Positions 18,501 through 25,600 of a DNA stretch of 52,117 nt are shown piece by piece. The stretch covers positions 1-52,117 of the forward strand of contig JAGHUI010000040.1 in the NCBI GenBank assembly GCA_018064885.1, read 5' to 3'. The notes beneath the pieces are model-generated. The model was not told the DNA's origin, searched no databases, and worked only from the letters and a program-made list of their open reading frames with translations. Origin of the DNA: Candidatus Minthosoma equi (GTDB lineage Bacteria > Bacteroidota > Bacteroidia > Bacteroidales > Bacteroidaceae). Position numbers and translations under genes: made by a program. Each line of letters begins with the position of its first letter. Within the stretch, counting starts at the first letter, position 1.

Positions 18501-21500
18501 GTCACGATAGCCAGTCACGAATGCCTTGAGCGAGTTAGCTTCATAATAGTAGTCATTGAGCTTCACAGAGAAATTCATATAGCGGAGAGCATCCTCTTCT
18601 GTCTGGCTGAATGTAGTGTTGCCAGCCTGGAACACAATAGTTGCCATACCCAAAGAGTCAAGTTCATACTCCTCCTTAGCATTGTTGCTGAGCAAACCGT
18701 TTTGAACAATGAGAGTGCCACCATCAAGATGGACCTCATCCAAAACGTTAGTCTCTTCATTATTATAGTAATAATCCTCGTGTGCTCTTACTTGGAAGGT
18801 ATATTTATTGCCTTGAGAGAACACAGGATAACCGAACAGATAGTCAACAGTTTTTGTATCCTTATCATATTTCGCAATAGTTGCTTCCACAGCCTTACCT
18901 TCAAGATTCATCTCGACAATTTTCTCATCGCCAAGGAATCCTGTCTTCTGACCATATCTATACTGCTCGTATGTGACAGTGGCAGGCTTATGATATGCAC
19001 GCACATAGCTCGCATTGAGATCTATGCTTTGGTTAGAACCTGACAGAGTTCTTGTTATTGTTCGAGTAGCGATACTATCCGTAAGGTCAACAACATCAAA
19101 GCCTTCGCCATCACTGTAGAGAGTGCTGTAACCTTCTGCTGAGAGCTGAGTTACTTTATATTTCGTTGGGAAAAGATCTACAAAGAACTCACCTGTCACA
19201 GAGTCAGGCTGGATAATGATACGCTTGCGCTGATAGCTGATAGAAGTCTTTGCCTCATGATCAGGATATAAACCCTTGTGTGGATGCGTCACACTATCTT
19301 CTCTTTCTGTAATTTCTGGATGTTTAACATCATAGACAAGAAGTGAACTATTGTCACCCTCAAGCTGAAGCACAATAGTGGCATTGTCACCAAGGTTGTT
19401 CTTTGAAAGACCGAAGCCAAGAGGCTTTCTTGCCTCCACATTACCACCGCTGAGACGGCCAACGAGACGAGTTTTTGTATTGTCATAATAAACACCGTCC
19501 TCGTATGAACCTCCATCTTGAAGCTTCTCAGGAGCATCAGCAGTACCAACGATATATCCGTCATTATCAAAAGCATGACCATCCTTCTGCATCTGCACTC
19601 GTACCTCGTTCTTGTATGGCACAAGGATAGCAAAGTAACCGTTAGCATCAGTCTTTAATGGTTCGCCATCATCGTTCTTGAATTTGGTTGTTACACCATC
19701 AAATGTGAGATTGAATGTTACATCACGCACAGGAACTGTAGATTTCTGGTAATAGACATTTCCCGAAACACGCTTGTAGCTTGAACATACAAACTTGATG
19801 CCAGTCTTCTCTGGCTGACTATTGCTCAGAGATATATTAGCAGCTTCATGCTTTCCAGCATACTCGAATTCATTGCCACCATAGTTTACGTTGATTACAT
19901 ACTTAGTGTTGACACTATCCACACAGCTGAAAAGCACATCGTTAAGTTCAAATGCACCAGTCTCGTCTGTTGTGATAATCCTGCTGAACGAAGTGGTGTC
20001 GGCACTAATCTGTTCAGACGTTGCTTCTGCATTTCGTCTTTGAGGAGCATCTGCAATAATGCCTTCCTGAACGCCCTTCATCACAAGATTGCCCTCACCA
20101 TCATACACATCTTCTATATATATATATTGTGGAGACTCACGATTAATCACAACCTTAGCACCCGCAATACCTACGCCATTAGGCATAACAACACGACCTG
20201 CCAGCTTTCCTCTATAGGAAGGATAACCCAAAGCAGTTTTCTTATATGAATATGTCTTTTGACGATAAACGTATGTTGCCGTGAGTTGGTATTCCCAAAC
20301 ATGGCCCGGCTGAGCCAAAAGGTCATTGTACTCCTCGTCGGCATTAGCAATTTTCACTTTCTCCCAAACGTTTTTGCCATCTTGGGAATATTCTCTGCGT
20401 TCCAGAGTGAGAGAGCTCATCTCGCCTGCACCTAAAGTCCAGTGAACATTGACTTTTCCGACAAGGTCACGCGATGCAACAAAATTGCTGATAAGCGCAG
20501 CCTTCTCTGTGTAGCTCAGGTTTGCTTCTTCCTCAGTTGTTGACAGAGGCTCGTTGAGGGTACTCTCCATAAATTCAGAGTCTGTGCCATCCACCTTTGC
20601 ACTATAATAATAATGAGTGTATGGCAAAGATTGGCAGTCCTGAATTTCAGCATAGTAAACACCCTTTTCTGCATCCCATAGCACATCGTTGCCTCTTACG
20701 GTGAATGTGCGGGCAATTGCATCCTTGCCTTCGTTGTATTCGATTTCAGGACTGTATCTCGAAATCACTACCTCTGCATTCTCATCCCAGCGGTAACGGC
20801 GATAATCCAGATTATTCTCCTTTGCAAACTTGTGTATAGCAGCAGAATCAGCCCTCATATTATATTCCCAAGGATAAGGGTTCTGCAATTCCACTCGGAC
20901 AGTCACATTCTTGTCCTCTGACCAGTAATTTCCCTGAGTCACATTTATCTTTGTCACAATAGGGAGTGTGGAATTTGTAGCAAGAGAATCTTCAACAATA
21001 AACTTGCCTCGGTGGGATGGCCACATAGACTGTGTCAGACCACGATATACCTGATAGTAGTATTTCTTTGAAGGATGAGAATAGAAACCCTTCAAAGCAG
21101 TCTTGTCAAAATCGTCCAGATAAGTGGCACTGTCTATCTGCTGCTCTATTCTGCTGTCAATAGTAAGTTCCTTATTGCCTGATCCCAGTTCCAGCTGACT
21201 TTCTTCCATGTCGTCAATCACAGAGAACCAACCAATGGTAGTTCCGTCTCTACGCTTCATCTTTTTCATATTAGAATCATCCAGATATGCAGAGCCAATA
21301 GCCTCATACTGGAAGAAGTCAGGAGTTGTGGAACGAATGACAACAAATGGGTCTGCACTCTGAATATCTTCATCATCAGGATTCTCAATATACCACTTCA
21401 CTTCTGTTTGAGGATGCTTGATGCCTACAGAGTCAGGATTGCCTATCTCGTTGACAGTAAGTCCCTTGATAGAGTGGTATGGCTTGTATGAGAAATGAGA

Positions 21501-22571
21501 AACAGCAAATTCAGCATCCTTGTATGATCCAGAATCGTCACTCTTCTGCACAATCAGTTTAGTCACCAAAGCAAGGTTAACGGTCTTTTCTGAATGAGGG
21601 AGCGAAATTTCCAATCCGTTACTTGGCGAAGCAGAGTTGTCTGTATAGTTGTAGAGCTGATTTGTGTCATCGCCCTTATTTATGAGCCAGCTCTGACAAA
21701 TCTGATTGGCAGAACTTGCATAAACCTTCACATTACCCACATCGCAAAGGTCTGCCTGAACATCGAGATATGGTTCGATAACATTCAATCCCAAGTCTTC
21801 CTTCTGAGTCAATGAATTATCAATATCAAGCACCTTATTACATGTGAGACAGTGAGCTTTAAGTACGCCATCTACCTCAACAATTTCCATATACTTATGG
21901 TCTTCACACTGTTCATAATGTCCAATAGGAGATTCTTTTGTAAGCATCTTATTGTTGTCAGCAAAATCCATCAGAGTGTAATTTGTACCAGAAGGCTTCT
22001 TATATGGATGATAATCATGCTTCAATATATTATCTTCGTATATCTGACAGCTGTAAATGTCAATACATGAATATGCTGAGGATTCTTTGTTGTCTTGGTA
22101 CCGGACGGTGCCTATAGCAAAAGGTATTGATGTTGACATAGAGGTACCTCCAACTGTCAGCACCTGATCATGATAATCGGGCAGTTTCTCATAATCCTTA
22201 TCGACAATGAATTGATCCTTGTCGAGAGTAAGAACGTATATAGCACCATCCTGCAGCTTAACTTTGTCTGCTATGAATTTTGTGTCGCCATAAGTTGCTG
22301 TAAGCACACCACTTGATACTCTAAACTGGAATCTCTGCTTGCTATCATTCTGGTGCCATGAACCAAACAAATCCTTATCAGCACCGTCAGTTGGTTTATG
22401 ATACTTGAAATGCAACTTCACTCTGGTACTCAGTTTTGGAGCATAGCCCGTGTCGAAATACAAGTTATTTTTTGAATCTACATAACCTGCTCTCACATAG
22501 TTACGATCCTGAGCTGCCATCTGCAGCACAGTTGTGATAAGCACAAGCACAAATATACTTAATCGTCGCAT
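12585..22571 (-). CDS. Giant secreted multidomain surface protein, 3328 aa
   Basis: Signal peptide MRRLSIFVLVLITTVLQMAA, then: a concanavalin-like domain (about 28-190); a Cys-His-Cys-Cys module (C222, H225, C241, C244); fibronectin-III-like segments (about 690-780, VNVHWTLGAG); a carboxypeptidase-regulatory/transthyretin-like domain (about 787-890, RGKLAGRVVMPNGVGIAGAK); beta-rich regions; a Gly/Ser-rich amphipathic stretch near 1400-1480 (GWGASATSLVGAWTGMGAGA, then alternating Ser/Thr strands) of unknown fold; a bacterial Ig-like segment (about 2130); two LamG-like domains (about 2190-2590); a BACON-like segment (about 2733-2820); and a tail DVYDINGIKYE...KGVFIIDGKKKM like many Prevotella secreted proteins. 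Probably exported and displayed on the cell surface or released. Large adhesins of this kind bind host or plant glycans, but no ligand can be assigned. Second gene of the surface operon. Confidence 0.82.
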   Translation of the reverse strand: MRRLSIFVLVLITTVLQMAAQDRNYVRAGYVDSKNNLYFDTGYAPKLSTRVKLHFKYHKPTDGADKDLFGSWHQNDSKQRFQFRVSSGVLTATYGDTKFIADKVKLQDGAIYVLTLDKDQFIVDKDYEKLPDYHDQVLTVGGTSMSTSIPFAIGTVRYQDNKESSAYSCIDIYSCQIYEDNILKHDYHPYKKPSGTNYTLMDFADNNKMLTKESPIGHYEQCEDHKYMEIVEVDGVLKAHCLTCNKVLDIDNSLTQKEDLGLNVIEPYLDVQADLCDVGNVKVYASSANQICQSWLINKGDDTNQLYNYTDNSASPSNGLEISLPHSEKTVNLALVTKLIVQKSDDSGSYKDAEFAVSHFSYKPYHSIKGLTVNEIGNPDSVGIKHPQTEVKWYIENPDDEDIQSADPFVVIRSTTPDFFQYEAIGSAYLDDSNMKKMKRRDGTTIGWFSVIDDMEESQLELGSGNKELTIDSRIEQQIDSATYLDDFDKTALKGFYSHPSKKYYYQVYRGLTQSMWPSHRGKFIVEDSLATNSTLPIVTKINVTQGNYWSEDKNVTVRVELQNPYPWEYNMRADSAAIHKFAKENNLDYRRYRWDENAEVVISRYSPEIEYNEGKDAIARTFTVRGNDVLWDAEKGVYYAEIQDCQSLPYTHYYYSAKVDGTDSEFMESTLNEPLSTTEEEANLSYTEKAALISNFVASRDLVGKVNVHWTLGAGEMSSLTLERREYSQDGKNVWEKVKIANADEEYNDLLAQPGHVWEYQLTATYVYRQKTYSYKKTALGYPSYRGKLAGRVVMPNGVGIAGAKVVINRESPQYIYIEDVYDGEGNLVMKGVQEGIIADAPQRRNAEATSEQISADTTSFSRIITTDETGAFELNDVLFSCVDSVNTKYVINVNYGGNEFEYAGKHEAANISLSNSQPEKTGIKFVCSSYKRVSGNVYYQKSTVPVRDVTFNLTFDGVTTKFKNDDGEPLKTDANGYFAILVPYKNEVRVQMQKDGHAFDNDGYIVGTADAPEKLQDGGSYEDGVYYDNTKTRLVGRLSGGNVEARKPLGFGLSKNNLGDNATIVLQLEGDNSSLLVYDVKHPEITEREDSVTHPHKGLYPDHEAKTSISYQRKRIIIQPDSVTGEFFVDLFPTKYKVTQLSAEGYSTLYSDGEGFDVVDLTDSIATRTITRTLSGSNQSIDLNASYVRAYHKPATVTYEQYRYGQKTGFLGDEKIVEMNLEGKAVEATIAKYDKDTKTVDYLFGYPVFSQGNKYTFQVRAHEDYYYNNEETNVLDEVHLDGGTLIVQNGLLSNNAKEEYELDSLGMATIVFQAGNTTFSQTEEDALRYMNFSVKLNDYYYEANSLKAFVTGYRDKGTDVVTFDNDIDVVDVLRDPYGAGSYSWIESGTSYEWSHDFKVSLGLNVTLTPGWGASATSLVGAWTGMGAGAFFGQEISTSSSFKISSTIPIINGGYTHNATYSMTTNQKISTSSDPLDVGAMADVYIGTVNTAKINTAETFSVIDQTTYEAVEGAINRGTIRVVKDGVDDEGERFYLVVAEKVHLNIDDSKRQFAYSQKYILGTLIPNLIDTRDNLLIYAPDSTVIEEMSKNANEPKYWSRVKADDPRFGLKGYYKMYNSSQKQVVDEVQRLNIMIAKWTEIIKDNEQTKINHMGDSGEGVIKYSIAGTSVEYSENFTSYYASKPIVVAAGYNVLNGNFSYGANASGSPTDQKYSSNSKDYANKVNDAIETYKAFPKQNIDFGTRAPGMNFSFKVAPSVDFNLTNNNACPKVNSAGRGYYIDTNDESYFDIDVVKVPNIGYSDKYLMDQDEIDFATSAKQDVAKKSKFSDFLFYLKGGAVRNPYFPADSTFFAGEDGKSVKLGNDPLKMDNPKIYVEQPIVNNLPEDEKAIFTVHLTNESELGQNVQYLRPSHFMLYVEDSTNPYGAKFTMDGEPLTEGRDFIIGPGESIVKTIEVERGNGYDFTNLQLVFRDSYAKLADIANVSINYLPMASKVNISSPTDKWVMNTFSAMDEKGRYYIPVNIDGFNVHSDGFHHVELQYKKQTEGDSQWVTVTSFYNDSTLFAQATGNKEMIPLSGKISNVKFYGEKDPMEMKYDLRAVAFRALGTGYATRASNVMSGTKDTRSPEVFGMPKPADGVFRFDDVISIPFNEPIAYNYLNKTSNFQVVGYLNDNNTTYSTSLRLENGLSFMTGTISIPTSKVYRNLTDNDFTIDMMVKIEPDSLWNSNYLYVMVDTLSSTDKHASSSYLAYVYENDRFYVSINDITFKSDSVNIASLRGNLTHVGMAFKQKGKNNGPEVTFFLGDTTIKTVAITNANDSVITDPENINIGAIKGIVMLGAVMNGAMTDARLWNKALSLSEFMSKKSKILRRNEPSLYAYWPIDEGKGNILFDKVNGCDLYCTAPTWQIPDGQHSLKLSGKPVMFDDAAVERLGCSNYDDFTLSFWYKVNDETFGSGSNSSSVTLFKAGDVADSEYFRLGLHNQSLMLTSGKKSYKISDADTFSNEWHNVIVIVNKSQNMSSFYYDGQLASSLPCEDIAGLQNHAVQFGDEGFYGNFDNFTFWNLAFPANSIGQIYNYAPTGYEMGLECFLPFEMDDTENGNHQPVFSPYNMKFNEEKVNGEPTGNRVLDRTDMFKLSEEEIKNVDDETLYCPVYPATGMTNIPFSWTAADNELQINIKKADRDINHQTLTITVRNVEDLQGNVLANPQMMMVYVDRNVLVWDDKHLKLDVNYGEGETDYIWFQNLSGRTVPYSIVENCSWMSIDVTQGVIDPLGENEIVMRISPDLAPGEYETMLYLIDDNGLSSSLPISINVKAREPEWSVTEDEDYKYTMNIMGQVELANSGGKKYIDTNESDIVAAFYNNVCVGMANITKDESGIPYIYLTVKGNENMLPKTYDGTTTYKEISFMLWNSQTNQVSILNPFKRLDSENVKSTRINFTNNGVVGCPPNYPIIFTPSNEIMQNIAFSHGWNWMSFNITPKNNTGINGLFQNNSAFTPGDRIVYVNKNGGRVSSEFLIDANGQQKWSSDIDDIDNKKHHVYQLYAQNPGTLTVFGYHIPESDRWVELYPNTSNPSKGLWNELAYLLEVDQPIQTAMSDYSAGKSVVGTVIKNLTLFAVADREGKWVGSLKAMHPGQGYYTKYISQDDNPEPIKINYTNTVIDRSARTRAMSISSKLSTQTFDLDLVLSEPTEYNANMPVIATLGEGVEYEEGDEIIAYANGVIAGRAKVTDLDNGEQLFFISVNAEEGASVRFALVHDDKVKGKSMNGLMYDSDVVCGSLDVPFAIDFTNSESGDVYDINGIKYEKPEDIKARKGVFIIDGKKKMKNEN

Positions 22572-22623
22572 ATATATATTAAGTTTTTATGTTTTTGAGT
22601 TTTTGAGTTCTTAATTACCCGGA

Positions 22624-22672
22624 TGGCATTTCTCCCCCTCTACGGGGGAGGTGGCATTTATGCCGGAGAGGG
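22624..22672. repeat. Dispersed-type double-hairpin repeat in operon spacer
   Basis: CTCCCCC-TCTAC-GGGGGAG followed by GGCAT-TT-ATGCC and GGAGAGGG. The sequence forms two adjacent hairpins, and this kind of G/C-block repeat is frequent in Bacteroidetes intergenic DNA. It lies between the 1952-aa and 3328-aa genes and could attenuate or process their shared mRNA. The rest of the 106-bp spacer on the minus strand is AACTCAAA-type 8-nt repeats leading to the giant's ATG. Confidence 0.65.
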
Positions 22673-22677
22673 TCTTT

Positions 22678-25600
22678 TTACTTCCTTATTTTTCTCGTTG
22701 TTCCATTCTTGAACTTGACAATGTTGATGCCATTCTGTGGTGCGTTCAATCTCACACCGCTTGGAGTATAGAACTCAGCACCGTTCAAGTCTTGGAGTTT
22801 ACCATCATCCATTATTGCTATGCCTGTAGCATCGTCACCGAAATTGAGGAAATAACGCTCAGGAGCCTCCGTAGAAGTAGGATTGCTCATGATATAGGCA
22901 TGGTATGGACGGACAGAGAGCGATGATGTAATACGGAAGAAGGTGTCACCCTGGATAGCATATATTGTCGCTTCTGAGACATCCTTAATATCAATGTTCA
23001 CTTTAGTAAATGATCCATTCAATGTCAGTCCCTCAGAAATATTCACGCTTGCTTCAACTGGCACAATATCAGAACCTTCATGTGTAATGTAGAGTGTATC
23101 AGAAGCTTCTTTCATCTTGAATATGCATGGAATTCCAGCTTCGACAGCATCCACTTGCTGAAGATTGATGAACGAATTATCATTCTCTTTATTTGTCACA
23201 TTCTTAGCAACATAGAGATCAAAATCTGGATGCTCATCTGCTTTGATTGCAAATGGCAGACAGATTGTTCCATACATTGTGCCTGGGGTGAGAGTGCGAG
23301 AGTAGCTAAAGCTCTTTCCTTGGAATGCATTAGCTGAAGCGAATCCATTGATGCCATCATCCACAATGTTGATTGCGGAGGTGTTCTCATCGTTGATTGC
23401 AAGAGTGTCGCCATTGCATGTGAAAGCATCTGTCCACTGAGCCACGAGAACCGTTGTATCTGGATGGTTTTCAGGTACGGTCATCGTTGCGCCGTCACTA
23501 ATGAGTTCACCAAACGTGCCATCAGCTTTCTTCTCGCGCCATCCGCTGAATATGCTAAGAGGCTTTGTGAACGTGCAAGGCTTAAGAGTGTCAGAAACAA
23601 CAATTCGCTGAATGCCCATGTGTCCTTTTACGCTTTCGTCTTTCTCAAATTTCACATCAGTATAATAACCAATACCTTCTTTATGATCGCAGATGTAGCA
23701 ATGCTTCATCACTTTGCCATTTTCAAATGTTTCCATGTAATACTTATGGGCGCATTTGTTTTTATCTATCTGAACTGTAGCATTTTTGACTGGAACATAT
23801 TCATTTGCCACAACATCGTAAATTCCAGCAGATTTATTGAAATAGGCAGGCATGAAATAGTGTCTCAATGCACCTTCTTGCATGATAGCATATTCGTATA
23901 TCAATGAACTTTCGTTCAAGTCAGGATACTTGGCATCTATATGCTGAACAGGCTTGCTGTCTTTTTCCATATCTATATATATAATGTGTTTCTTATTCTC
24001 TGGCTGAACTGCTTTGAGATCGTCAGCAGATTTCACACTCAGAGCATTGAGAGGGTCAGTGACAACATCGCAGATGCAGCAATGCTTTCTGTATTTGCCA
24101 TCTGAATTCTTTTCCAACTTATAGTACTTATGGTACTGACATTCTGGAATATAGTATGACTGTACTTGTCCTTCAAATTCCTCAAATGTACCAGTCACAG
24201 CATCGTACATTCTCACCTTGCCTTCAAAATGGCTTGGGAAATAGTTGTGAATAAGCTTACCTTCGCTATTATAGACTGGGGTATTCTTCACATCAGTATT
24301 TGTTTCATAATCAATCGTTCCGAGCGTAATGGTCTTATCGGCATTGACAAAGCGTGATGTGCCGTTGGTGCGGATGAAACCTTCTGCCAGCTCTTCGTCA
24401 GTCAGCGGAACATATTCATCGCAAACCCAGCATAGCTTCTGCCATTTCCCGTCTTTCTGTACGATGTCGCAGTACTTATGTTCCTCACATTTCTTCACAT
24501 AGCCGATCAAATTCTCGCTTTCAGAATAGATATATTTACAATGAACAAGGTCGAGGAATCCCAAACGATTGTCTTTCTTGGCAGGAACGTATTTGCGCAC
24601 ACAATCATCTCCTTGGTATATATCCAAGAAATAGTAGTGGAATGGGAATGATGCCCAACTATAGTCGAGATTACCATTATTCACATTTGAAAAACTTATA
24701 GTCGTTTTTCCTGTATATTCTTTGATGTTTGGACGTGTTGAATGATATACGGATGCCTTCATTTCTGGAGATTTATACACATATAGTTCATTCTTCTTGA
24801 AACTTATGTATTCGTCCACATGTCCCCTGCTCGCATATCCATCGTCGCTATCAGTCCATTTGTAGTTGTACTGTTTTTTATCTTTATCTTTGCTGAGTTC
24901 GAGATAGTAGGAACCATCAGCCGTAAGACCATCTTCAGAATTGTTAGCCTGTCCAAACAGATAGTTGAAAGATTTATTCTCTAAATCATTTGTGTTGAAG
25001 CCAACGCGCACGTTTGTATTGATGTCGGGCGTGATTCCTGTGTTAAATATTTTATCGTCAACAGCAATATAGTTGCGATTGTCTGTGTATTCTTCATCAC
25101 AAATGGCACACTTGAACTGGCGTGTCTTGTCATCGTTTATCTTGAACAATACTCCATATTTATGCTCCTTGCATGGAACGATGTGTACCATGCTTTCGTC
25201 ATAGCTGACTGATGACTGGCGTTTGATTGGTTGCAAGGTTTTGCCATATATGACATCAAACAGGCAAGGTGACATATTACCATCAACAGTCTTCTTTATA
25301 GGAAGATACCTTCTGACAAGATTGTTTCCATCATAAATATCCATCTTGTAGAAAGTCATATTGCCGCACCAAAGACTTTCCTGCTTTGTGTCGTTGAAGA
25401 TATACAAATCATTTGAAATATCCCATTGATTATTTTTATTAGCTTCTGTTTTATAATCAGATAGAATATTTCCAACTACATCACATAACTTTATATATAT
25501 GTTTTTATCATCACGACTGACTGTGAGGGAATAAATTTCTCCCTTTTCGAGATGTCTTGGAAGAGTGTATGTAATATTATTCTTACCATGAAGAAACAGA